Assembly: GCA_014529385.2 (NCBI GenBank) | Contig: CM043955.1 | Coordinates: 145,175,140-145,239,139 of the forward strand | Direction of reading: 5' to 3' | DNA length: 64,000 nt | Source of the DNA: Adiantum capillus-veneris | Taxonomy: Eukaryota > Streptophyta > Polypodiopsida > Polypodiales > Pteridaceae | In this document: in pieces, positions 42,141 through 52,583 of the stretch | Layout: the number at the start of each line of letters is the position of its first letter | Numbering within the stretch: the stretch's first letter is position 1 | Notes under the pieces: model-generated | The model's database searches: none | What the model saw: only the letters and a program-made list of their open reading frames with translations | What the model was told of the DNA's origin: nothing | Made by a program: the position numbers and the translations under genes

Positions 42141-43750
42141 TGTTTGCTGACAGTCATCATTCACTCATTCTCCTCTCAAAATTGTTTCCCTGACCTCTCA
42201 ATCACCAATCTTAGGGAATGTATATATAAATCCTTATACTCACAAAAAACAAAAATAATAAAGAGCAAGAGCAATTAGCAAACGAGTATGCACAATAAAA
42301 GTCAAAACATTGACCAGACCTACACAGTCACATCCGGTACACTGAAGTAGAAACCTATGCCATAAAACACCTTTGATCCTCATCACTCGAGTGATGGAGG
42401 GTAGGTAGGATTAGTACGATAGGAGTGTTTCTGTTTTAGAGTTGAGTGATTAGCAAAGTTCTTTTTTCCCACTGATGTGCCTCCTAGAGGTATTCCTTGT
42501 GTTTCCTAGTGTGCACAGGAGCGTGTTGCTGTTGTTAGGATTTGGACCTTCATGGAATCTTTATCTCGACTCACTCTTCAAATCAAGCGCGACCATCGAC
42601 ACAAACAGGTGTTTCTTGTCCATTAGCATTGCCCCTTATCTTTTTCGCATCCATGTTTGTCTGCTTTAATTATGATTGGTAGCATAATATTCATCGCATT
42701 TGCTTAGTATCAAACATTAAATTCAATGTAATTTTTTGTCATAATCACTTGTCTAGATTTAAAAATCAAGCAGTCCGACTAAGCTAGTTTGACCAAGTTA
42801 GGTGTTAGAGATCTTCTCTTAATACCATGGGGAATGCCTTCCTAGTAATCAATGGTTACTTAGGTTCTTAATCCGATTTAGGTAGCATTGTGTTAAATGT
42901 ACTAGGGCTTTCTAGTGGCTTGACCCTATTGACCTTTAGCTTAAGTATTATAAAGGGAGTTTACTAGTGTGATGAGCCTGGGGAGGTGTATCAGTGTTAT
43001 ATGACCCCCCAAAGTTACAAAATTAAAATGCTGAAAATGAACAAACAAAAAATCAAAGTGCCACATTGTAAAATCTTAAGCTGGAAGAGAAATCTCAGCT
43101 TGATTAGGTACTTCACTCACATGTATCGCCTATGGTACTAGAGCCCTAGAGGTTCCCAGTGTGGGCGCTTTTCCTTGAAAAGCAAAAAACCCAAGGAATA
43201 CAAAATAAGCACACACATCAAAATTGAATCACTTTGAAAAGACTTTGGGGGGTCAAAGAAAAGGTAATCAGTCAGGCGATGATTTCATGAGAAATTCCTT
43301 TTATCGTAGCTTAACTACAAGGTCTTCTAAGTATAGCCTCTAGTCATCCCTCGAACATGAAATACTTGGCTCTCGCGATTAAACAACTTAATTGACCAGA
43401 GAAAATTAAGAAGCTTACCCATGGTATTAATAGTCGATCTCTAGTGCCTTTCGACCATTAAATTAGCGACCCCATACTTGTTTAATTTTTTACCTTTACA
43501 TCTGTTTATGCATTTGATTACATTGCAATTTAATGTTTATTGCTGACAAATTGTTTAAAATTCTGTTACCAATCAATTTGTCTGCCTAAAACTGCATATA
43601 CTTTTTAATCGCTTATGAGAATGCAATTACTGTGCCAATGTTGTTTGATTTTGCAGTGACTGAAGAAGGCTAAGGACATTCATCTCAAATGCTCTTCCAC
43701 CTCGACGAACAAGCTTCAACTCAATAGCTTCCGAGGACGGAATCTACATC
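42141..43750 (+). other. Element C 3' noncoding part
   Basis: About 1.6 kb without a supported gene. It opens with TGTTTGCTG and has TATATATAAAT near 42222, a possible promoter core of an embedded or ancestral LTR. The last ~580 bp match B 3844-4424. Confidence 0.6.
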
Positions 43751-43763
43751 AGGAAGGGGGGCA

Positions 43764-44082
43764 TGTTAACCCTCACGGATCACAGACACCCTATCACCTA
43801 CGGGGGACATTGTATTATTTATTTGGTAGAGTCAGGTACCGGGCTTGTCGGTCCAATAGGAAAAGGGTAAGAGTGATCTCCGATGAGAGGCGCACTCTAA
43901 CTGGAACATTCAAGGGATTAGTTGGCTAAGCATGGGCACCCAAGTGTGAATGGGGCGAGCTCATATAAAAGTCAACTAGACCTAAAATCCACTCATTCTC
44001 TCGTTTGTGCAATAGAAGAGTGCTCTTGCTCCATCTCCATCTCCATCTTCTTCTTCTTCACCTCCTTGTGTGTGTGTGTGTA

Positions 44083-44120
<38 letters not shown>

Positions 44121-44356
44121 CGATCGAGCATTACGAAGGCACGGCGGCGGTGAAGCGGTTGAGCGTGGCGAAGCGGCGGCTCCTTCTTCTTCGCGGCGAG
44201 GAATCCTCCACGAAGCAAGCGTAGAGCGTTGAGTGACACACCATCACCTTCTTTGAGCTTACTAGTTTAGGCTTGTTGTGTGCTTAGAGCCATTTGTGGC
44301 TCGCACATGGTGTATCGGCAAGTTCCTTGCATTGACACGTGCGACATACGCGCACA
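43764..44356 (+). repeat. Element C 3' LTR
   Basis: 593 bp after AGGAAGGGGGGCA. Differs from the 5' LTR by about 20 substitutions, a ~26-bp indel near its start and microsatellite length. Confidence 0.92.
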
Positions 44357-44361
44357 GTGTG

Positions 44362-44464
44362 TCACTCACCGCTCTAAGTTTGCTGTCATGGAGGATTCCT
44401 CGCCGCGAAGAAGAAGAAGACGCCGCTACGCCACGCTCAACCGCTTCGCCGCTGCCGTGCCATC

Positions 44465-44531
<67 letters not shown>

Positions 44532-44839
44532 GCATACACACACACACAAGGAGATGAAGAAGAAGAAGATGGAGATGGAGCAAGAGCACTCTTCAATTGC
44601 ACAAATGAGAGAATGAGTGAATTTTAGGTTTAGTTGCCTTTTATATGAGCTCGCCCCATTCACACTTGGGCGCCCATGCTTAGCCAACTAATCCCTTGAA
44701 TGTTTCAGTTAGAGTGCACCTCTCATTGGTGATCGCTCTTACCCTTTTCCTATTGGACTGACAAGCCCGGTACCTGACTCTACCAAATAAATAATACAAC
44801 GTTCGTCGTAGGTGATAGGAATGTGCGTGAGGGTTAACA
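44362..44839 (-). repeat. Element B 5' LTR, outer part
   Basis: Continues from 35509 across C. Contains (CT)n at about 44465-44528 and ends GAGGGTTAACA. TTTCC at 44840-44844 is the right target duplication of B. Confidence 0.9.
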
Positions 44840-44844
44840 TTTCC

Positions 44845-45931
44845 CTCCTTTGGATCCCTACTGTGGCCAATCTGCCAGCTTAACCAATATTCTAGTGTTT
44901 TCTCCACTGGCACTTCCCCATATTAAATATCAGTTTAACATGAGAAAATCATTTAGGAGAATTAGATATTAGTTATTATGACACAAAGAAAAGTTTTATG
45001 CAATGGTCTTAGCAAGAAAACAATGTTTATCTGCACAAAAACTGATAAGGAAATTGCTAAGGGTTTGATCAACTGACCACAACCAAACAGAGACCACTTA
45101 ATCTTGAGAAAGTGGATCTATTGGTGCAAGATACTAATCAAAAATTGCTTTGTTATACTGAGATTTGCCTATGTACTCGTCTTTTTCCCAAAGCAATATC
45201 AAGTAAACAGAAGGAAGGGGAGCCAAATCCAAGTGTGCCTCCAATTTTGCCAAAAATCCCAATGAAGGAGACAGAAAAAAAGAGAAAAAACTAGGTAAAC
45301 CACAAGTTTCATGTTACGAAATAAATTTTTTTATCACGTTGGCTATAGATGTGAATAAAGTGCTCGAGGAGCAAATTCTTAACAATAGGTTAGAGTTCAC
45401 TTTTGGTGAGATCTTGGGAAATACAAAAATAGGAGTCTCATGACAGGATCTTTGATATCATGAAGAGAAAACGACATGTATAGTAAGGGCTAGAGCATGA
45501 ACTGGTAAAACAAGGATACATGAGCATTCTACTTATCCACTTATATTGGGTCAACCTTTCATTACTACTTGCGAATGGCAACCAAAGTTTTGGATAACAA
45601 ATTTTCTTATGTCACGATTCAAAGCAGAGTGTAAGAAGCTGTGCAATTTCCAATTTTTTTTGTGATTCATATGAGAAATAGAGATAGTCTCCAAGATCAT
45701 CCTTTGCCCAAATTGACAACGAAGTTCAACGAGTAAAGGGATAATTATGATTTTTTTGAGTGACATTATAAAGTAGGAATATGATGGTGCTCTATTAAAA
45801 AAATCTCCTTATTTTTTTGAATATAAAGGCTAGTTGGAAGCTAAAGATGATGCTACAAAGGGCCCCTACATTGAGGAAAGTGGATTCCAAGTGTGAGAGG
45901 CCAATTGTTTGTTACCATATACATGTGGTAG
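44845..45931. pseudogene. Diverged sequence with faint gypsy protease trace
   Basis: No intact ORF. Around 45510-45580 the plus strand reads like the second half of a gypsy protease (ILGQPFITTCEWQ), with weak similarity continuing to about 45740. The rest is AT-rich and unassigned. If real, this is an old, heavily broken gag-protease remnant. Confidence 0.3.
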
Positions 45932-48490
45932 TGTTGTGTGTGAACACACTAGGACCGTCAGGGCATTTTTCCCTCTTGACGAGGTTTTTTCCCCGTGCAT
46001 TGTATACACGCCCATCACTCTAGGGCTATCTATCTTTCCATTGCACACTAAGTAACAAACTCTCTATTGTGTGCCTTGAGCTTCCTTCATCTTCTCCAAG
46101 CTGTGTCTGTTCCTCTGCAACCCTAATTCCAACAATTGGTATCAGAGCAGGTTACGTCCTCCCCGGGGTTAGTCGCCAACTGCTCCAGCACACGCCTGCT
46201 CACTTTCTCTGATTTCAGTGAGGTTTGGCAAGTGTTCACAGGTCAACAAATATTTTGGGACAGCTCGTAAGAGCTAAGTCTGCTCAGATTTCTGATTCGG
46301 GCTCATTTCGGCCTCCGTTTCCACTACAAGCACTATTGCACAAGCTATTTCTTCATTTTGTGCAGAATTTTTGTTAGTGCCGTTTTCTGCATAACATGTG
46401 CCTTACAGTCTTCTACGGTTTGTGATATATAGCACGTGTTGTTCCCCCTTCGTTTCTACTCTTTTTGGGCAGTTTTCACATCAGGTGCAGCATTTACCAT
46501 GGCTAACAATAACACAGATGTGTTCAAGATGTTTGCTGCTGAGGACAGATTGGATGGGGACAACTACCCTATGTGGTCTTACATGATGCAACATGTCCTT
46601 GTGTCAAAGGGCGTCTGGAATATTTTGCAGGGCATTGATGTATGTCTTGGTTCTGAGGATGTAGGCGATGTTGAGGATGTGGCAGGTCTTGCTGCAAGGA
46701 TTGTTGCTATTAGAGTTGTTTTGCCTACGGCAGAACAATCTCGTTGGGATGTAAAAGATGCACATGCTCATGCATGTATTGTGTTGTCTGTGAAGCGCAC
46801 CATTTTTCCTCACATTCGTTCAGCAAAATCTGTAAAACAGGCTTGGGATATTTTGGTTGGTCTTTATGCAAGTCGCAAAGAGGCTAAAATTGCTTTGTTG
46901 CGTAAAGAGTTGGAGCTGAAGATTATGAATGAGGAAGATTATATGGACACTTTCCTTGCTGGTGTCAAGGATATCAATGAGCAATTTATTTTTGCAGGTG
47001 AAGTCATTTCAGATAGTTTCCTTGTGCAGACTGTTCTAGATGCCTTACCAGACTTTTCTTTTGCTAGTACTTGGAGACCTATGACCCAAGGAAATCATGA
47101 AGCTGTCAAGTTTGATGCATTATGCACATTGTTGTTGCAAGAGTCACTTTCCAAAAAAAACAGGACTAGGCAGCGTGAAATTGAATAGGCTTTTATTGCT
47201 TCTCAAAGAAAGGGTGGTAACAGCAATGCAGCCACTTCTTATGGTTCTGCTGCGAGTGGCGAAAATTATGTTCCTAATGCTTCTGCTGGCAGCAATTTTT
47301 CTGGAAATTTTGGTGATAAGGGCAAAAAGAAGATGTGTTTCCATTATTATAAAGCTAACGATCTCTTGATCAAGCAGTTTCCTAAGTTGAAGGCCAAAGA
47401 GCTTAAGAAGAAAGAGGGTGGTTCCACTGCAAATGCTGGTTCCACTACAAATGCAACCATTGTTGAGTCTTCTATGAAAGGAGACTATGATGCTAATGTT
47501 GATGTAGAATGGGCTTTTATTGCAAAGTGCACTTACAATCCTGTTGTCCACGATGCATGCATGTCAGTTGTTGTAGATTCACATGTGTGGTATTTCGACA
47601 GTGGTGCTACAAAGCACATTAGCTCACATCGTGAATTGTTCAACTCTCTCGAGTCTGTCCCTCATGGGAATTCAGTCACTTGTGCCAACAATGCCTCTTA
47701 TCCGGTTTAGGGAGTTGGAAAGATTGTGCTTACTGCTACGAATGGAAGTTCTTTCACACTTGTTGATGCACTTTATGTACCTGGGATCAAGAAGAATCTT
47801 TTGTCTATATCTGCACTTGCTAGACTTGGACTTGTAGTCAAATTTGTGGACGACAGATGTATAGTTCATGCTCTTAGTTTTGGTGATGAAATTGTTGCAT
47901 CTAGGCTTTTGTGTCGTGGGCTGTATAAGCTCACTTTTTATGACAAGTGTGGACAAAATTTTGCAAATGCAATTGCTGATTCAAGGGCTATTTCAGATGC
48001 AAAACTTTGGCATGCACATTTTGGTCATTTGAATTTTGCCAGTTTGCTGCGTTTGCAGAAATTTGATATGGTTGCTTCTTTGCCGCCTCTTGAAGCACCT
48101 GTCAAACATGTTTGTGAAGGTTGTATTTTAGGTAAGATGCAGCGTTCGCGGTTTCCAAAGGATGGTTCAATTAGGGCCACATGCAGGTTGCAGCTTGTGC
48201 ATAGTGATGTTTGTGGGCCCATGCAAACTCCGTCCTTGGGCAATTACCTTTACTTGGTGACTTTCATTGATGATTACTCCAGCATGCATGGGTATTTCCG
48301 CTTGAATTGAAGTCCGAAGTTTTTATGTGCTTCAAACAATTTCTGGCTATGGCTGAAAATGTATCGAAATGTACTATGGGCACCCTCTACAGGTTGTATC
48401 ATCTGCAAACAAAGCGTATTTTGGTTTCACGGGATGTAGTGTTTGTGGAAGATTCTGTTCAGCCCTTGCTGTCATGTACTAGAGACAGTA
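45932..48490 (+). mobile_element. Element E: broken Ty1/copia remnant
   Basis: A likely 5' LTR of ~203 bp (45932-46134, TGTTGTGTG...CCAACA) is followed by the tRNA-iMet primer site TGGTATCAGAGC (46137-46148). Coding parts are gag (from ATG 46499, LDGDNYPMWSYMM), protease (about 47.58 kb, FDSGATKHIS), the pre-integrase motif HAHFGHLNFASL with CEGCILGK, the start of integrase (LVHSDVCGPM, FIDDYS), then a short downstream piece ([21 protein letters not shown]). Most of integrase, all of RT and RNase H, and the 3' LTR are absent. Broken, about five breaks. It runs directly into the H3-like ORF. Confidence 0.8.
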
Positions 48491-49252
48491 ATGAAACGGC
48501 CACGAACACCTGGCCGTTCCAGGAACTCTTCTGGTAGTGGGCATGGTGGTAGGGCACGAGAGTCATCAAGGACTGTTGAATCTCCACCTCCTCAAGATAT
48601 AACACCTAGAAAGAGAATGAAGCAACGTGCCCAGCGCTGGAGAGAAGCAGAGGGCCAGCAAACATCAGAGTCCGATAGGGAGCAGCCGTTGCGCCCCCAA
48701 TCACAAGCAGGACCATCCAGGACTCGAGTGGTCAATACAGACACCGAATCAGAGAGTGAGCCACCATGGCTGCGAGAAAACATACCGCGCACACACCGGG
48801 TGGCTGTTGGGGGGAAGACATTGCCTCAAGGCAAGGGAGCTCTCCCCACACGACAAGATCAGCAACCAAGGGAAGAGGAAGAATCAGAACAGGCTGCAGA
48901 ACCAGACCCTTCACGCCGCCCGCCAGCAAATGTGCAGGTGCCCCCAAGACAACCGCAGCGGCGCCGAAAAATAGCAAGGGCAGTTGCAGAAATCCGCCAC
49001 TACCAGAAGACGACGGAGCTCTTGATTCGACGCGCCCCCTTTGCTCGCACTGTGAAGGAAGTGCTTCTAAGCTATGGAAATCAGTATAGAATGCAAGCAA
49101 TAGCGCTAGAGGCTATTCAAGAAGCTGCAAAGGCCCACATCATTTCAGTGTTGGAAGATACCAACCTATGTGCCATTCATGCAAAGCGAGTGACAATACA
49201 GCCAAAAGATATGCAGCTTGCACGACGATTGCGACGAGACTTCGAGCATTAG
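48491..49252 (+). CDS. CENH3-like histone H3-fold protein, intronless
   Basis: A 253-codon ORF from ATG 48491 ([15 protein letters not shown]). Residues ~156-253 are a clear histone H3 fold: [20 protein letters not shown] (alphaN-alpha1), [20 protein letters not shown] (alpha2), [16 protein letters not shown] and [11 protein letters not shown] (alpha3). Histone H3 forms nucleosomes with H4; the centromeric form CENH3 marks centromeres. The ~155-residue tail is Arg/Glu/Pro-rich and has none of the ARTKQTARKS or ARKSAP segments of canonical H3, which points to CENH3 or another divergent variant. Against CENH3: loop 1 is as long as in canonical H3, and the usual Trp after it is Met here. Plant CENH3 genes normally have several introns, and this ORF has none, suggesting a retrocopy. 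The tail's first residues may derive from the adjacent copia remnant. No poly(A) tract is visible downstream. Confidence 0.75.
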   Translation: MKRPRTPGRSRNSSGSGHGGRARESSRTVESPPPQDITPRKRMKQRAQRWREAEGQQTSESDREQPLRPQSQAGPSRTRVVNTDTESESEPPWLRENIPRTHRVAVGGKTLPQGKGALPTRQDQQPREEEESEQAAEPDPSRRPPANVQVPPRQPQRRRKIARAVAEIRHYQKTTELLIRRAPFARTVKEVLLSYGNQYRMQAIALEAIQEAAKAHIISVLEDTNLCAIHAKRVTIQPKDMQLARRLRRDFEH

Positions 49253-49370
49253 CCGAAGTTACCCCTCTTTTTGTATTGCACACCCTTATCTTTGTAATGA
49301 TTTGACTTTCCAATGACAATATGATCAACAGTTGTGTCTACTCTGTCTATTATCTTTGTAATTTCAAGTT

Positions 49371-50620
49371 CTGTATGTAATTGTAGTCAATTTCAGTAAA
49401 TTTGTGCATTTTAAGTAACCTTAGGGGTAGATAAGCCTACAAGGGGCAGAAAAAGGCCTGGCCACAAGGGCGCGCAAATGGCCCATCCAAAACTGATGGA
49501 TGGGCCATTTGTGTGCCCTTGTGGCCAGGCCTTTTTCTGCCCCTTGTAGGCTTATCTACCCCCAAGGGTACTTAAAATAACCAAATTTACTAAAACCTAT
49601 TGGTTTTGCATCAATATTTTATATGGATCCTTATGGACACCTTTTTTTGGTCATTTCAAGCTTTGAATTCCTTATAGGATATCAAAACAAATAACATATT
49701 GTGAAACCAAGTGTCCAATGTAATTTGACTTTTTGGTGCAAGGGTGTAGTAGGTAGAGCTAAAGCAAGTGATAGTTTGCTGGAAACTTCATTTCATAATT
49801 GATTTGAGCTTTTCTAGTGTCCTTGAGTGTGAACATATACTGGAATTGCCATAAAAAGGTTGCATTTAAATGAATGATGCAAAACCAATCCATTGCAATA
49901 AATTTGTGCTTTTTAAGTACCCTAGGGGGTAGATTGGCCTATAAGGGGCAAAAAAATGCCTGGCCACAAGGGCGCGCAAATGGCCCATCCAAAACTGATG
50001 GATGGGCCATTTGCGCGCCCTTGTGGCCAGGCCTTTTTGTGCCCCTTGTAGGCTTATCTACCCCCAAGGGTACTTAAAACAACGAAATTTACTAAAACCT
50101 ATTGGTTTTGCATCAATATTTTATATGGATCCTTATGGACACCTTTTTTTGGTCATTTCAAGCTTTGAATTTCTTATAGGATATCAAAACAAATAACATA
50201 TTGGAAAACCAAGTGTCCAATGTAATTTGACTTTTTGGTGCAAGGGTGTAGTAGGTAGAACTAAAGCAAGTGATAGTTTGTTGGAAACTTCATTTCATAA
50301 TTGATTTGAGCTTTTCTAGTGTCCTTGAGTGTGAACAGATACTGGAATTGTCATAAAAAGGTTGCATTTAAATGAATGATGCAAAACCAATCCATTGCAA
50401 TAAATTTGTGCTTTTTAAGTACCCTAGGGGGTAGATTGGCCTATAAGGGGCAAAAAAATGCCTGGCCACAAGGGCGCGCAAAAGGCCCATCCAAAACTGA
50501 TGGATGAGCCATTTGCGCGCCCTTGTGGCCAGGCATTTTTTGCCCCTTATAGGCTAATCTAACCCCCTAGGGTACTTAAAAATCACAATTATACTCAAAT
50601 TGACTGCAATTACATACCTT
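49371..50620. repeat. Tandem array of three large hairpins (~502-bp period)
   Basis: Three near-perfect inverted repeats at 49409-49578, 49911-50079 and 50412-50582, each ~170 bp with arms of ~80 bp and a loop near AAAACTGAT. Arms run through GGGGTAGAT, AAGGGGCA, GGCCTGGCCACAAGGGC and AAATGGCCCATCC. Centres lie 501 and 503 bp apart, and the spacers are nearly identical to each other. Weaker pairing extends ~40 bp beyond each hairpin. The outermost flanks (49371-49408 and 50583-50620) are inverted copies of each other but differ from the internal junctions. This fits a foldback/MITE-like element whose inside was tandemly amplified, or a young satellite. Confidence 0.9.
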
Positions 50621-50758
50621 AAAATAACAAAGTCAAAAAACAATTCATATCACCAATTGAAACAATTTTCAAGATTGACAAATCAGATTGAAAAGAATTT
50701 GCAATATAGAGAGACAATTTCAAATATTTTTTATTCCTTCTAGCACGGTGATTTTACA
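50621..50758. other. AT-rich spacer
   Basis: Short AT-rich interval between the hairpin array and the minus-strand gene. Nothing recognised. Confidence 0.6.
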
Positions 50759-52336
50759 TCATGTATCTGAGGAGTTCAGAATTTTTTTGACCATTTCCTG
50801 GCGCCTATTTTGCGCGTAAGGCAACTCCCCAGTCAAGAGGGACTGCACTATGGCATTTGGGTCAGTTGAGCCAATGGAAGCATGTATCCCTATCTGGGCA
50901 AGCACTTTACCACGAAAGCCAGTGCCAAACGTTGTGCATACAAGGGATCTACGCACTAGGAACACTTGATGCGCAGTTTGAGCAATGGTACTCAAACACA
51001 AAAACTTGCTCAAAGCTTTTAACGACCGAGTCATAAAATGGGCTTGGGGAGTAAATTCATTATGGATAATGGCCACATCGCCAGGGGGGAGTTGTCCGAG
51101 GTAATGCGCAAGGGAAGCTTGAGGTCCAAAGCCCGTCCGCTTACCACCCGTCCTTGCAGCAAAATCATCAACCTCCACAACATCCTGTCATAAACCGATG
51201 AAGGTTGAGAAAAAAGACAACGAAGGATAAAATAGTAACATGAAAATTAGGATACAGTTTGCCTCCTGCTCCTTGTCATCCTCCTCCCTGTTGCCCTTTG
51301 CATCCAAGTCAATGGTCCCATGCACCACAGATACAAGCTTTGGATCATCAGATGGGAGGTTGCATAATGGCATAGGCATCCTAGCAGCCTCAACCTTGGC
51401 TTGCGTGGCTTGGAAATCTTCATCAGCCACGTGCAAGTGCTCTGCTGCCAGGACCTCCGCACATACAACTGCAATAGTGTCAGCAACAGAGTCCCCATCT
51501 GGCAAGAGCTTGCTTTCTAGGGCATCTGGCGTATTGTCTAAGGGACATTTGCTGCTGTTGCATAGCACGCTCAAGCATTCATCCATGTGCAGGCCAAATG
51601 CTTTTTCCAAATCATGCAGGAACACAAACTCCTCCCCATCCCCTAACATTGAGGAGAAGCGGCTAATTTCTACCTCTGGGATAGCCACATCCGTCAGTGG
51701 TAGTGGCACTGGAGTGTCACTAGGGCCAGGCGCAACTATGGATTTCTCAACCACTTCCTCAAGACCCCTAGGGTACTCGAGCTGGTGTGCTTTTCCTTCC
51801 GCTGCAGGGTTCATGGGGATAACCTGCTGCTCCTTGGTGTCCTTGATAAAGGACCCAACTTGACGGTGTGGTAAGCGGAGCTCCTCCAAATCAGGTTCCT
51901 CGCTCACCAAGAAGATAAATGTTGCGAGCCGAGAAAGGTACTCCACCCCCAACTTGTGCTTCTTGAGCGCTGACACCCCAGGGGCTTGCTCGTCCAAGTA
52001 ATGGCCTGCATTGGTTGCAATTTCTTGGAATCGTTGCAACCGCTTGGCGAATGGGCGATCACCTTTGTGTATATAGCGCAAAAGATCGCAAGGCACCCAG
52101 ATCCCTACATGTGGGGGGATAGATACAGAATATTTTATGATGTGCTCCTCCATGAACGCAGAAATCTCCTCAAATGCATCCATGTGAAGGGCAACTGTGG
52201 CGTCAAGGTCAGGGAGACGAGTAAAAAAGGTGTGGAGGTCCAACTTCCCTTTGTATTTGGTGTCCTCGAGGAAGAGGATGAAGCGTGACAAAGGGGTGGA
52301 TGTGGGTACAGATGCAGAGGCTGTGGCAGCATCCAT
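50759..52336 (-). CDS. Unknown two-exon gene (499 aa)
   Basis: The minus-strand ATG at 52336-52334 (MDAATASASVPTSTPLSRF) opens a 358-codon first exon to 51263. A 78-nt intron, 51262-51185, would have a GC donor (GAG|GCAAAC) and an AG acceptor (TATGACAG|GAT), and both exons stay in frame to the TGA at 50761-50759. The nearby GT at 51255 would instead give an immediate stop, so I prefer GC-AG. The protein is soluble-looking, acidic in the middle, with no signal peptide, membrane segment or motif I know; features include PPHVGIWVPCDLLRYI (~100) and a Gly-rich start to exon 2. The intron length equals that of the last intron in the next gene upstream. It could be a host gene or cargo of an unrecognised DNA element. 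No function assigned. Confidence 0.5.
51185..51262 (-). other. Predicted 78-nt GC-AG intron
   Basis: Chosen because it joins two open exons in phase 0 (1074 and 426 nt). The acceptor TTTATGACAG is ordinary; the donor is non-canonical GC. RNA reads across it would settle it. Confidence 0.5.
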
Positions 52337-52583
52337 GTTTAGCCTGGGGTGTGGATAGAGAGTGGAGGAGCTCAGGAGTTGCAAAAGTGAAAATAGTGAA
52401 TGAGTTAGGTGGCCCCCCTTTTATAATGTACCCTTTTTTTAAGACATTAAAAAAAAAAGGCACTTTCACCAAAAAATGATTTCTCATCCCAATGCAAAAA
52501 ATTATATTCAAAGGCATGATTTACCGAAGCAAATCATGTTGATTACAGCGGGGATCAATGTGAACATTGCAAGAGTTACAAAG
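52337..52583. other. Intergenic gap between two minus-strand genes
   Basis: About 247 bp, with T-rich and A-rich runs at 52432-52458. It should hold the promoter of the downstream gene; no clear TATA box is seen. Confidence 0.5.

Larger units (their letters stand above)
35510..44356 (+). mobile_element. Element C: non-autonomous gypsy-type LTR element
   Basis: 8847 bp with LTRs at 35510-36157 (648 bp) and 43764-44356 (593 bp), TGTTAACCC...CACA. Primer site exactly complementary to tRNA-Asp; polypurine tract AGGAAGGGGGGCA before the 3' LTR. GTGTG flanks both ends (35505-35509, 44357-44361), showing insertion into the 5' LTR of B, a member of the same family in the opposite orientation. It encodes gag and protease, then a W-x-P-K-rich region and ~1.6 kb without coding signal; RT and integrase are absent. 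Its LTRs differ at about 4 % of sites by eye plus a ~26-bp indel and microsatellite changes. It is broken, with about three breaks. Confidence 0.92.
3228..44839 (-). mobile_element. Element B: old nested Ty3/gypsy-type LTR element (outer)
   Basis: The left end is an LTR at 3228-3843. The right end is the same LTR in two pieces, 35390-35509 and 44362-44839. The 5-bp sequence TTTCC lies immediately outside both ends (3223-3227 and 44840-44844), which is the target duplication and shows that the two LTRs belong to one insertion. Transcription runs right to left: 5' LTR, tRNA-Asp primer site (35368-35385), leader, gag, protease, 3' tail, 3' LTR. Three younger insertions split it: the A complex, copia F, and C. 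Its own sequence is about 7.4 kb, some 1.5 kb less than its sister C. It encodes gag and protease only. The LTRs differ at about 6-7 % of sites by eye, making it the oldest of the nest. It is broken, with more than five breaks. Confidence 0.9.

Noticed and set aside
48491-49252. Canonical histone H3 gene
   Set aside because: The fold is H3, but the tail lacks the ARTKQTARKS and ARKSAP segments and is four times longer than in canonical H3.
49409-50582. tRNA, rRNA or snRNA genes in the hairpin array
   Set aside because: Stems are long perfect inverted repeats without conserved RNA-gene motifs.
51240-51863. Plus-strand 207-codon ORF opposite the unknown gene
   Set aside because: Ser/Cys-rich antisense shadow of the minus-strand exon, with no domain and no splice or promoter support.
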